Assembly: GCA_965240325.2 (NCBI GenBank)
Contig: OZ251253.1
Span: 496,001 to 560,000, forward strand
Direction of reading: 5' to 3'
Origin: Rebecca billardiae RCC1528
Lineage: Eukaryota; Haptophyta
Length of the DNA: 64,000 nt
Shown: positions 48,098 to 56,159 of the stretch, piece by piece
Position numbering within the stretch: the stretch's first letter is position 1
Layout: every line of letters begins with the position of its first letter
The notes under the pieces: generated by a model
Told to the model about the DNA's origin: nothing
What the model saw: the letters and a program-made list of their open reading frames with translations, nothing else
Databases searched by the model: none
Translations under genes and position numbers: made by a program

Positions 48098-49862
48098 ACG
48101 CGAGGCCAGGGCGGCGGCCGGGCGCGCACCTTCGCGTCGCGCTCCTTCTTCGGCTCGAGCTTCACCACCGCGCACGTGCGCCCGTTCACATACGTGACCA
48201 ACTCGCCGGGCTTGCGCGTCACCACGAGCCACGCCCAGCGGCCGGGCTTCATGGCGGTCTCGGCGGTGCCGACTTGGCCGAGCGCGCCGACGCCGCCGTT
48301 CTTGAAGACGCCCACGGCCTCCTGCGCGCCCTTGCCCTCCGCCGCGGCCGCGGGGCCGCCCGTGAAGAGCGGCAGCGAGGTGGTCGGCAAGTTGTCCACG
48401 CTGCCACGCGCGGCGGCAGCGGTGCACACGCGCAGTGGCGGCGGCGCACACGCGCGGCGCGGCGCGGCGCGGCGCGGCGCGGCGCAGCGCGCGTGGCGGG
48501 AGGGATGACCGGCGTTGAGGCGTGGCACGCGCGCACGGCGCCGCCACACGCGCGGCCGCGGCCGCGGGCGGGCAGCGAGCTGCGGGGGCCAGCACCACGC
48601 GCACGCCACCGCGGCCACGCGCAGCGTGCACGCTGCCCGCCGCCGCGCAACGCGCCGCGCAACGCGCCGCGCAACGCGCCGCGAGCCGCGCCGCGAGCCG
48701 CGCCGCGCCGCGCGACTCACCGGATGGCGACCACGAGAGAGTACGTGTGCAGCTTGCCGTCTTCCTCCACCGACCACGACGTGATGCCGTGCTCGTAGCT
48801 GGCGCGCGCGGCGCGTGGCGCGGCGGCATCGCGCGCGCGTCGGCGGGTGGGGCCGCGCGCGCGCGCAGCGGGAGGCCGTGCGCGCGCGGGACGCGGCCGG
48901 CGCGCAGCGCGGTCGGCGCGGCCGGGCGGCGACAGCGACAGCACAGCGCGCACCCGAGGTTCATCGTGAGGTGCGCGCTGTCGTCCGTGGGCATCTGCAG
49001 CGAGGTCGAGCCGTCCTCGTCCGAGACGAGCGCCGCCTCGGCGCCGGAGGTAAACTGCAGGCCTGCGCGCGCCGACGGGGGCGCGAGCGCGCGCGCCGCC
49101 GACGGGGCGCGGGCCGCTGCGGTGTGAGCACGGCGGCGAGGCGCAGGGGATCGGGGCGGCGGCGCGGGGGCCGCACGCCGCGCGCGCGCGCACCCTCAGG
49201 CGGGCCCTGCCCAGCTCGGAAGTCCGCCACCAGCCCCACCCGCTCCGCCCAGCCCGCGCCGTAGCTGTACGAAGTGCCGCCGCTGTCGCGGCGCGGGCGG
49301 CGCGGGCCGACCGCCGGGCCTCCGAGCGACGAGTCGGAGTCCGAGTCGGCGCCGACGCCGACGCCGACGCCGTCGCCGTCCGCGTCCGCGCCGCCGCGCC
49401 GCGTCGACGCGCCCGCGCCGCCCACCACGCCCTTGGCCAGGTCGATGGTGCCGGCGCCCTCGTCGCCCTCGCCCCACGGAGCGATGCCGCCCGCTGCGGC
49501 CGACTGCAGCGCGGGCAAGGTGCGCGGGGCGGCGTGGGTTGAGCGGCGCGCTTGGCGCGGGCGGGGGCGCCGGGCACGCGCGGCGCGGGCGCGCGCGCAC
49601 GCTGAGGGCCCCGAGAGCGCCGCGCGGCGCGCGCGCGCACCTTGGCGTCGTCGTCCTCGCGCCCGTACCCGCCCTCGTCGTAGTCGTCGTACAGCCACAT
49701 CGGCCCGTAGCCACCGCCGTACCCGCCGCCGCGGCCGCGCTGCGACTGCTTGGCCAGCTTGGTGTCGGAAGCATTGTCGAATTCGGACTGCTCATTCTTG
49801 TTGTCCGTGCTGAACTGGCCCTCGTCACCGTCGTTGGCGCCGAACGGGGCGCCGCGGGGCAT
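21987..49862 (-). CDS. Giant 32-exon gene: 7143-residue LamG / nucleoredoxin / DUF3638-type ATPase / Tudor / EF-hand / ankyrin protein
   Basis: I traced one reading frame from ATG at 49862 to TAG at 21987. Exons, 5' to 3': 49641-49862, 49194-49503, 48954-49062, 48721-48798, 48130-48400, 47357-47927, 46810-47084, 46337-46660, 45753-46058, 45299-45614, 44001-45083, 43196-43880, 42967-43087, 42425-42619, 42005-42190, 41561-41803, 41185-41384, 39814-40966, 39469-39573, 39250-39383, 38748-38958, 35383-38508, 32097-35213, 29669-31970, 27476-29394, 27167-27305, 25659-26858, 25287-25434, 24408-24958, 22796-24064, 22608-22706, 21987-22450. They total 21,432 nt, a multiple of three, with phase kept at all 31 junctions. 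I see no internal stop or second promoter-like gap. Known families present are LamG-like, nucleoredoxin-like, SF2-type DUF3638/DUF3645, Tudor/agenet, EF-hand and ankyrin; their combination is new to me. No signal peptide or membrane helix is seen, so it is probably a cytosolic or nuclear redox- and calcium-responsive ATPase. Single exon edges may be off by a few bases. Confidence 0.82.
25287..26858 (-). CDS. Giant gene exons 27-28: EF-hand region
   Basis: Residues about 5900-6349. Exon 27 (25659-26858) contains an EF-hand loop, LLDVDGSGQFEVAEVVEAL, near residue 6000. It is followed by Gly-rich linkers and a region with CRFIDCSMHFTPAELNLLLR. Exon 28 (25287-25434) encodes a second EF-hand, FTKFDADQNGILSPAEVWGA, near residue 6307. 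Both loops keep Asp/Asp/Ser-or-Asn/Glu at the calcium positions. The split of the second EF-hand by a phase-1 intron is consistent, because the exon junction restores DAFTKFD. Calcium control of the protein is an inference from these loops. Confidence 0.75.
27476..29394 (-). CDS. Giant gene exon 25: two Tudor/agenet-like modules
   Basis: Residues about 5215-5854. A charged coiled-coil-like opening (LVRKQKQLEAVKAEA; RKRRELKDAAKERREKAKAA) precedes two copies of an approximately 50-residue beta module. Copy 1 runs from RVEANWQGGGTWYPGEIAKV to LYDVKFDDGDFEAAVP (about 28590-28750). Copy 2 runs from RVEANWQGWGTWYPGEIASV to LYDVQFDDGDFEPRVP (about 28320-28500). The aromatic and acidic pattern is that of Tudor/agenet domains, which read methylated residues or bind RNA-protein complexes. 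An acidic Glu/Asp run separates the copies. The near identity of the two copies suggests a fairly recent internal duplication. Confidence 0.75.
29669..31970 (-). CDS. Giant gene exon 24: SF2 motif VI and a degenerate nucleoredoxin-like domain
   Basis: Residues about 4448-5214. The exon opens with VHTTGMDIPQ and soon carries an arginine-rich motif VI, WRDYAQGAFRMRGIGRGQ, completing the ATPase. About 180 residues later comes a second nucleoredoxin-like domain. VALFFGAVDEGGGGAFATQV aligns with the active-site strand, and ALAIVFVSAASTADQFVDEI, then SEMPWLAIPYSH, match the SSDxDE and MPWL motifs. The CxxC is replaced by Asp-Glu-Gly-Gly, so this copy cannot exchange disulfides. It may bind or dimerise with the active copy. 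The rest is helical and Ala-rich without a family I know. Confidence 0.75.
32097..35213 (-). CDS. Giant gene exon 23: DUF3638-type SF2 ATPase core
   Basis: Residues about 3409-4447. The region matches what I know of the DUF3638 family, predicted helicase-like ATPases. EFIHNLLLRKAQVELIAEF leads to a Walker A motif MLMGGGKTTVISPIL (GGGKTT coded at 34186-34203). VVQMMPQALLEQTRATL and VVLCTSTSVKSVQLRLLEKL follow. A Walker B motif of DEAD-box style reads VLVMDEVDLLLHPLRSELN (MDEVD coded at 33789-33803). GFSGTPSDLLPLALG stands for motif III, and the last residues KRFTFFDQ join to VHTTGMDIPQ in the next exon across a 126-bp intron. This join reproduces the FDQ-x-HTxGxD signature of DUF3645. All ATP-binding residues look intact, so the motor is probably active. 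The substrate (nucleic acid or protein) is unknown. Confidence 0.85.
35383..38508 (-). CDS. Giant gene exon 22: large region preceding the ATPase core
   Basis: A single 3126-nt exon, residues about 2367-3408. I recognise no catalytic motif. The sequence is mostly helical with Ala/Gly-rich linkers (near 37530-37660 and 35810-35910 in the DNA). Conserved-looking stretches include ISYVVGRIESFLARERLLKG, LEELQMRYTHQRSLMMEQLV and RWIIPFVTDYGCTRRPLRPV. Large proteins with DUF3638 domains usually carry a long N-terminal region of this kind directly before the ATPase, so I infer a regulatory or substrate-binding role. Antisense and other-frame ORFs over this exon are shadows. Confidence 0.7.
42892..42942. 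repeat. Twin 22-bp perfect palindromes in an intron of the giant gene
   Basis: Two copies of a perfect palindrome with half-site GCGCGAGATTG lie at 42892-42913 and 42921-42942, 29 bp apart start to start, in the intron between exons 13 and 14. Each can form an 11-bp hairpin arm in DNA or RNA. The AT-containing core stands out in a region that is otherwise nearly pure CG. Related cores occur elsewhere in the window. Confidence 0.9.
44001..45083 (-). CDS. Giant gene exon 11: nucleoredoxin-like domain with intact WCGPC
   Basis: Residues about 928-1288. After a Pro/Ala/Gly-rich linker the exon encodes a thioredoxin-fold domain of the nucleoredoxin/tryparedoxin type. VALYFGASWCGPCRSLSPAL carries the active site (Trp-Cys-Gly-Pro-Cys, coded at 44635-44649, about residues 1073-1077). 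It is followed by FEVVLVSSDHDEAEHAAYFG, then TMPWLSVPFSN, and VESIPTIVLLEG with the cis-proline. The SSDxDE and MPWL motifs separate nucleoredoxins from plain thioredoxins. The expected activity is dithiol-disulfide exchange on partner proteins. The domain sits about 2,700 residues before the ATPase core. Confidence 0.85.
48130..49062 (-). CDS. Giant gene exons 3-5: N-terminal LamG/concanavalin-like domain
   Basis: Residues about 178-330 of the giant protein. The joined exons give strands typical of a LamG-like jelly roll. A first edge is LQFTSGAEAALVS, then HGITSWSVEEDGKLHTYSLV leading into AIRVDNLPTTSLPLF, then GVFKNGGVGALGQ, and finally the hallmark RWAWLVVTRKPGELVTYVNG followed by RTCAVVKLE. 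Such domains bind proteins or carbohydrates. A second LamG-like domain lies near the C-terminus, so the protein is bracketed by two of them. The introns between these exons are short and GC-rich; the one after exon 5 contains a (CT)n run near 48056-48085. Confidence 0.65.
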
Positions 49863-51183
49863 TGCGAGCAGCGAGCAGGAGCCGCCTGTGGCGGCGGCGG
49901 CGGCGAGGGTGGGCGCGCGCGCGGACGGGTGCAGACGCGGCGCACGCAGCGGCACACGCGGCGGCGGCGTGAGCCGAGGGGCGCGTCGAGGCCGACGCGC
50001 GGCGGCCGAGGCGCGTATCGCAGCAAGACGCGTGGCCAAGCGCACAGCGGAGCCGCGCGTGCGCCTCCGTGCGCGCGCAATCACCGCGCGCGCGCGCGGC
50101 GACGCGGCGCGCCGGGCGCGGCGGCGCGCGCCATGCGCGGCGCGCGGCCGCGGCCGCACGTGGGGACGCGGCAACGGGCGCGCAGTGGGGCACGCGCACC
50201 TCACGTGGGTGTCGCGGCGGGATGCAAGCGTCACGTGCGCGCGCGCAAGCGAAGGAGATGGCGCTGCTCTGCTGCTGGCGCCGGCAAGCGCCGCAAAGAA
50301 ATCTCGCGCCCGCCGGCCCCGGCGCTGCCCATCCCCGGACACCGGGCGAACGGCGGGACGGGGCCGCCGCCGCTGGGCGAGGGCGCACGGGCCGGCGAAA
50401 AGAAAAGGACAGGGCCAGGTCGCTCAGGGCGCGACTGGCCGCACGCTGCAGGCCTGGTCCTCGCCGCAGCAGCCAGCAGGCGCCCCGTCCAGAGTACACG
50501 CCTTAACCAAGTGTGCACGGTAAAACATAGTAAAATGTAGATCTCGGATCTAGAAAGACGAACTGCTTGCTGCTAAGTCGTACAGGCAATCGCGGGCTGA
50601 ATTAGAATAAGGAGCTGCCACGTTAAGAAACTGGGGCTTGCTAGTCTGGCGGCCTAGAAACTGAGACTAGCGATTGGCTGCTGGTTCGCTATACGCATAT
50701 AGTCACACTAAGAAACCGGGACCGTACGTCGTCGCGGCTGACGAGTGGTCCGCCGAGCGAGGCGCAGTCGGCCTGCGTGGGTCAGAGTCGTGGGACGCTG
50801 TGTGCGGCCCTACTACGAGTACAGGCCAAGTCCCTGCGACTTATTAAGTCTTAACTCCTGATGACGGACTCCTGGCCTGAGTGGCCAGTGCACAGCAACA
50901 TCCGCCATGCAACATCATACTACTCACCGCAATCGCGCCGGCACCCGCACCCGATACAGCGGGCAAGCCACCATTTTGCCGCGCGTTTTGGCGGATGTCG
51001 CCGTTGGGCTCTCGTCGTAGAATTAAAACAGGCCGTATAAGTATAAGCGAATGGCAGCAAGCACGTCGTCATCTAAGCATTGTCCTGTCGGGCCGGGTTG
51101 CTGCTACTGCCGCCAGCGGGGGTGGGTGGTATATGCTCAGCCAGTGCTGCTGTGTGGCTGATAGGTGAGTGATGGTGCAGCCA
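49863..51183. promoter_or_regulatory. Upstream region of the giant gene and spacer to the next gene
   Basis: No gene is supported. The first 650 bp are GC-rich and directly precede the chosen ATG of the giant gene, so the promoter should lie there. From about 50500 to 51180 the sequence is less GC-rich, with no ORF I trust. An inverted repeat TAGATC-TCG-GATCTA lies at 50538-50552. The 3' end of the minus-strand gene at 51184 borders it on the right. Confidence 0.4.
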
Positions 51184-54100
51184 TCATCCGATCCGCATGC
51201 CCATGCTGGTGGGCTGAACGAAGTGCTGGTAGTAGCCGTCCTGCGCTGGAACTGGCTGCCCGCCGTACTGCTGCGTGTACGGCTGCTGCAGCGGCGGCGG
51301 CTGCTGCTGCTGGTGGTGGTGTGGCGGCTGCTGGGCTAGCTGTGCCTGTGCCTGTGGCTGCTGTAGTGCAGCCTGATGTTGCTGGGGCAGCAGCTGCTGC
51401 ATAGGCAGCATCTGCAGCGGCGGCTGCAACAGTGGCTGCGGCACACACTGCATCGGCGGCCACGCCTGCTGCAGCAGCGGCGGCTGCTGCTGCTGCTGCG
51501 TGTGCAAGTAGTCGTCCGAGTCGCCGCCCCTGGCCACGCCACCCACTCGCTGCACGTGTGTGCGTGCTTCCTCTCGCGCGCCAAGCTCGTCAGTGAGCTG
51601 GTGGCACTTCTGCTGCTCCGCCTCGAGCTGGTCGCGCAGCTCGCGCAGCGTGCGCTCGTGCACCTCGCTCGCTTGTGCAGCCTCCGCTCGCGCCTGCATG
51701 TGCTCGGCGATCGCAACATCTCGCGACGCACGCTCGCTTGCCAGCTCGTCGGCTGTGCGCGCCTCTGCGTCCTCAGCCAGCCGGAGCCTGTGCTCGAGCT
51801 CGGCGCAGCGCCGCTCCAGCCCATCGGCCCGCGACTCAGCAGCCACAGCCCTGCGCTCCTGCTCCTGCCGAGCAGCGCGCTCCCGTCGCAGCTCCGACTC
51901 AGCCTCATCCAGCGCGCGCTCGAGGTCGGCTGTGCCCTCAAGTGTGTTGACCAGCGCGCCACTGTGCGCCGCTGGAGTGCCCTCCATGCCAGCGGGGGCG
52001 TCGGGCGTCGCAACTGGGGCTGCAGTGGGCTCGACAGCAGTGCAGAGCTCCACTGAGGGCACCCCTGCGCCTGCGACCGGCAGCTGAGGCTCGCTCGGCT
52101 GCGCGGTGCCCAGCGGGGGCTGGCCTGCAGTCGGTGGCGATCGCGCACCGCTAGAGGGCAGCGAGAGCGCCCCCTGGTCCGCAGCAGACGGCGCTGCCCC
52201 GGCCAGGGGCGCTCCCACCGAGAGCGGCGCGGCCGCTGGGCGCTGCTGGGCTGCCACACACCCCTGCCCAGCGGGCCCGGTGGGCGGCAGCACGCAGAAC
52301 CGCGGCGCGCTCTCTGCCGCAGACGGTGCTGGCGGCGCCTCCGCACTGGGGCCGGGGCCATCTGCACGCGCGATGCCAGCGGCCCCCGTCGCCGCCTGCA
52401 GCGTGGCATGCGCCGAGCCCCCACCGTCATCCGCGGCCTCCATTGCGTCCCCATCGTACGAGCACTCCGGGGACGAGACAGCGCGGCGCACGCGCCCTCG
52501 AGAGCGGCGGGCGGCCGCGCCGCCTGCAGCAGCGCCGCTTGCGGCCGTGCGCCACCCCTCTGTCCCGCTGCCGTCGCTGCTACTGGCTTCGTCGAGCACG
52601 ACGTTGTAGCGCCTGATGTGCCGCAAGCTGCCGCCGCCAGAGCCGTATGGCGCGGCCGCCGCCGGTGCGCCCAGGGCTCGGGGGCGCCCGAGAGGTGTGG
52701 CCTCAGCCGCCGTGGCGGGCGCGAGCGCATCCGCTGGAGCACCCTGCGCTCCAACCGCGACGGCGGCGGCGGCAGCCGATGCCTGCTGCACGCCCGCGTC
52801 CGGCTGCACCCCAGTGCCCACGGACTGCGCCGCCGCCTCTCCCCCGTCTGCCATGCAGGCTGTGCCAAGCGCATGCGCCACCCCGTCCGACACGGCGCCA
52901 GCCGTCCCCTCAGCAGCGCCAGCGCCACCCTCGCGCGCTGCGACATGCTGCTGCCCCCCTGGCAGAGGCATCTCCGAGAGGAGTGGGATGCCCAGCACCG
53001 CGGCGCTCAGGCAGTGCAGCTGCTCAGGAAGCTGTGATACCTCTCGCTGCGGGTGCGGGTGCGGGTGCGGGTGCGGGTGCGGCTGTGGCTGCTGATGCTG
53101 CTGCTGCTGCAGCTGCTGCTGCTGCTGCTGCGGCTGCTGCTGCGGTGGCGACTGCGACGGCAGGGAGGCGCCTGGTGCACCAGCACCGCCGTGCGCAGCG
53201 CCCGGCTCGCAAGCCTCGTCGTCGTCGCCACCAGCGCTGCTCCATGAGACCGAGCGCAAGTCCGAGGGTGCCACGTCGTCCGCGTCATCCGTCGGCGGCA
53301 GCGCCACCTCAGCAGCAGCTGGAAACTGCACTGCAGGGGGCGCTGCTCGAGCGCTCTTCTCTGCACCAGCAGGCGCGCCGTCGGCAGCGCAGGCAGGGCG
53401 CACGCGAAGCGCGGAGACGTCAAGCGTGTGCTCGACGCGGTCGCGCGCGCACATCACCACGACCTCGCGCGGTGCAGCAGCCACGCCGCTGGCGCCTTGG
53501 TGCCGTGTTGTGCCGCGCCGCCAGCCACTGCCGCCGCCGCCGCAGCACCCGGGGCCTGGCCCTGCCGTGGCTGGTAACACCTTGACCAGTTTGCCGGTGC
53601 GGGTGATCTGCCCGCCCGGAATGAGCGCAAAGGCCACCTCCATCCCCACCTGCAGCGGCGTGTCCACGCGCACCGCCTCACTGAACTCAGCCACTGCTTT
53701 CTTGCGCAGCCGCTTCGTCTCCTGGCCTTGTGCATAGTTGTCGGTGCGGCCGGGTGGCGCAGACTCTGGCGCGTCAGCGCTGTCGTGCGCAGCGCCCAGC
53801 TCGCAAGCCTCGTCGTCGTTGTCACTGGCGAGAGTCCACGCGACCGACGACGAGTCCACCGACAGTTCTGCAGAGGGCGCCACAGCGCCCGCGTTCGCCG
53901 GCGGCAGCGCCCCATCCGAAGCAACGGGCAACTGCGCTGCGGAGGGAGAGGCTTGATGAGCATTCTCTGCCCCAGCAGGCGCGCCCTCGGCGGCTCCGGC
54001 GCGGCGCATGCGCAGCGCGGAGACGTCGAGCGTGTGCTCGACGCGGTCGCGCGCGCACATCACCACGACTTCGCGTGTCGCAGCAGCCGCGCCGCGGCCA

Positions 54101-55233
54101 CCCTGCTGCTGTGGCGTGCCACGCAGCCCGCCACCGCCGCCGCCGCTGCTGCCGCCGCCTCGTCCGGGGCGGGGCCCTGCGATGGCGGGTGACACCTTGA
54201 CCAGTGTGCCGGTGCGAGTGATCTGCCCGCCAGGGTTGAGCGCGAAGGCCACCTCCATCCCCGCCTGCAGCGCCGTGTCCGCGCACACCGCCTCGCTGAA
54301 CTCAGCCACTGCCTCCCGCCGCAGCCGCTTTGTCTCCTTGCCTTGCGAGTACATGTCAGGCGCGCGGCCGTCGTGCTCAGGCCCGTGGACCGAGGCGTCG
54401 AGGGCGGCGGGCGCGCTCTTGAAGAAGTCCACGCGGCTGCCACGCGCGAGCACAAACGCTCGGCGCGGGGTCGAGCCGTCCTCCGCGACGAGCGCAAAAA
54501 CGCACGTGCCGGCCGCTGCACCCGACACGGGTTCGAGCCCATCGCGGTAGCGGTAATGCCGCAGATGGCTGGCGAGCACGGGCAGGCGGGCGATGACGTC
54601 GTGCACGGCATCGACACCAATCCGCCCGTCCTTCGCCGTGAAGTGCCCGCTGATCACGAGCGGGCCACGCGCCGGCAGCTTTGCCGCCATATCCGCAGCG
54701 TTCGGCGCCATAGCTGCCGCGTCCGAATCAGGCGGCGCAGGCCTGCTGTCGGCGACGCCCACCGCCCTTGCGGCCACGGGGAACGACGCAGCGCGACGGG
54801 TAGGGACGGCCTCGGGCTGCTGCACGAGGATGCAACCGAGCGACCTGCCGGGCAGACCGACACGCGGATCTGGCGGGCGGCGTCGCGGCTCCCGAGGCCT
54901 CAGCCTGTTCCGCCTCGTGAGTTGCCGAAGCATCAAGCTGAAATCAGCGATCGAAGCACTTTTCGTCGGCGACGTCCGAGTACGACGGCCCTTTGGTGCG
55001 TCCCCATGCGAACCCGCGACGAAGTTGCAGCACATGGTACGTGCTGTCCGGTTGACGGTTGTCCGGAGGGCATGCAGCAGCATACGCACTTCGATCAGCT
55101 CGCTCATCCGGTCGGGCTCGCGCGCTAGGCGCTTTGACTCGTCTGCTTTGACCGTTGATCGAGTGAGAATTCGGACGAGAGTCGTCGACGACGACGAGGT
55201 GCGATCAGGCGGCAGTGGGGCGCACGACACCAT
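51184..55233 (-). CDS. Large protein with duplicated Tudor-like module, coiled coil and Gln-rich tail
   Basis: Single exon, 1349 residues; I recognise no named family. A globular-looking N-terminal part contains GPLVISGHFTAKDGRIGVDA and LASHLRHYRYRDGLEP. Then a module of about 130 residues occurs twice, near residues 293-421 and 499-624. Each begins with QGKETKRLRREAVAEFSEAV or its variant. It continues with GMEVAFALNPGGQITRTGTL (a small barrel-like stretch) and ends EVVVMCARDRVEHTLDVSAL. A (Pro-His)n run, a long Ala/Gly/Pro-rich region, a coiled coil near residues 1100-1220 (ERALDEAESELRRERAARQE) and a Gln/Pro-rich tail follow. The Lys/Arg patches suggest nuclear location. The start could be later, for example the Met before APNAADMAAKLPARG. 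The product may be a chromatin or RNA-granule scaffold; this is inference. Confidence 0.72.
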   Translation of the reverse strand: MVSCAPLPPDRTSSSSTTLVRILTRSTVKADESKRLAREPDRMSELIEVRMLLHALRTTVNRTARTMCCNFVAGSHGDAPKGRRTRTSPTKSASIADFSLMLRQLTRRNRLRPREPRRRPPDPRVGLPGRSLGCILVQQPEAVPTRRAASFPVAARAVGVADSRPAPPDSDAAAMAPNAADMAAKLPARGPLVISGHFTAKDGRIGVDAVHDVIARLPVLASHLRHYRYRDGLEPVSGAAAGTCVFALVAEDGSTPRRAFVLARGSRVDFFKSAPAALDASVHGPEHDGRAPDMYSQGKETKRLRREAVAEFSEAVCADTALQAGMEVAFALNPGGQITRTGTLVKVSPAIAGPRPGRGGGSSGGGGGGLRGTPQQQGGRGAAAATREVVVMCARDRVEHTLDVSALRMRRAGAAEGAPAGAENAHQASPSAAQLPVASDGALPPANAGAVAPSAELSVDSSSVAWTLASDNDDEACELGAAHDSADAPESAPPGRTDNYAQGQETKRLRKKAVAEFSEAVRVDTPLQVGMEVAFALIPGGQITRTGKLVKVLPATAGPGPGCCGGGGSGWRRGTTRHQGASGVAAAPREVVVMCARDRVEHTLDVSALRVRPACAADGAPAGAEKSARAAPPAVQFPAAAEVALPPTDDADDVAPSDLRSVSWSSAGGDDDEACEPGAAHGGAGAPGASLPSQSPPQQQPQQQQQQLQQQQHQQPQPHPHPHPHPHPQREVSQLPEQLHCLSAAVLGIPLLSEMPLPGGQQHVAAREGGAGAAEGTAGAVSDGVAHALGTACMADGGEAAAQSVGTGVQPDAGVQQASAAAAAVAVGAQGAPADALAPATAAEATPLGRPRALGAPAAAAPYGSGGGSLRHIRRYNVVLDEASSSDGSGTEGWRTAASGAAAGGAAARRSRGRVRRAVSSPECSYDGDAMEAADDGGGSAHATLQAATGAAGIARADGPGPSAEAPPAPSAAESAPRFCVLPPTGPAGQGCVAAQQRPAAAPLSVGAPLAGAAPSAADQGALSLPSSGARSPPTAGQPPLGTAQPSEPQLPVAGAGVPSVELCTAVEPTAAPVATPDAPAGMEGTPAAHSGALVNTLEGTADLERALDEAESELRRERAARQEQERRAVAAESRADGLERRCAELEHRLRLAEDAEARTADELASERASRDVAIAEHMQARAEAAQASEVHERTLRELRDQLEAEQQKCHQLTDELGAREEARTHVQRVGGVARGGDSDDYLHTQQQQQPPLLQQAWPPMQCVPQPLLQPPLQMLPMQQLLPQQHQAALQQPQAQAQLAQQPPHHHQQQQPPPLQQPYTQQYGGQPVPAQDGYYQHFVQPTSMGMRIG
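53047..53085. repeat. Hexanucleotide repeat encoding Pro-His
   Basis: About six tandem GGGTGC-type hexamers on the plus strand, read on the minus strand as alternating Pro-His codons in the large protein. It sits next to CTG-rich runs that encode poly-Gln. The repeat is in frame and probably length-variable. Confidence 0.9.
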
Positions 55234-56159
55234 CTCCGAGCACTACGGAGTACGGAGCACTCGATCGACTACTCTCAGACGACTAGCACACTCTCAGACA
55301 ATGGCATGGTGAGCATGGCAGCAACATGCTAAATCCATCGATCGTCCGCAATCTGCACCATGCACTCTGGCCAGTGATACGGAGTGCTATGCGGAAATAA
55401 AGTATATCTTTATGATACATTTATTCACAAACAAGGTTGCTGTAGCTAATTATGTCGCCATCGAATGAAGCAATTTAATATGGCGGGCCGTAGGTCCGCC
55501 CCTTGTAGTGCCCGGGGTAAAGATGAGAAAAAGAAAAGGAAAAAAGAAAATCGCCTTGCAAAGAAAAGAAAATCGCTTCGCTCACTGTACCGGGCGCCCT
55601 CGCAGCTCCTGACACTGGCCCGTGACTGGGGTGACGCTCGGCCGAAAACATCTTCCCGATGGCGCGGAGCGCATGGGCGGCGCGTGCCAAATCCAACGCC
55701 GGCGCGGACATCGCGCGAGGACTCCCGAGGGGGGTTTTCGCCCGATTCGCGATTGCTGCCCTCGTCGTCTCGCGTGCAGGTCGAACGGGGGCTAAGTCGA
55801 CCCGTTTGGAGCGCAGTACGCTCGGCGCGTCGACACGATCGTGCGACCTGGGGCGGCCCTCGCCCGACTTGCACGTCGAGCGCTCGCACTGGCCATAACA
55901 TCAAGCGCTGCGCACGACAGCCACCTCGCGCGATCCACCGCCGCGCGTCGGGCTCGGTGCGGAAAGGCCCTCATCACGAGGTGTCTCGCGGGCGGGAAGC
56001 GCCATCGCACGCGACGCAAGATTTGGCGCGGCCTTCTGAACTCGATCGCCGGAGCGCACCGGACTCAGTCCTCGCTCGCGGTCCGGTCCCTCAGCCGAAG
56101 CCCACGTCCGGCCTGCATGGCGTCGACGGTGACCAATGCGACGGAAGCGCAGCGCTAAC
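55234..56159. other. Intergenic region upstream of the 1349-residue gene
   Basis: No gene I can support. An open plus frame from 55465 runs through an A-rich purine tract (about 55525-55580) that reads as Lys/Arg-rich and looks spurious. The first 200 bp should contain the promoter of the minus-strand gene starting at 55233. Confidence 0.4.

Noticed and set aside
54528-54545. GGGTTCGAGCCC resembling a tRNA T-arm
   Set aside because: It lies inside the coding frame of the 1349-residue protein, and no matching acceptor stem, D-arm or anticodon arm surrounds it.
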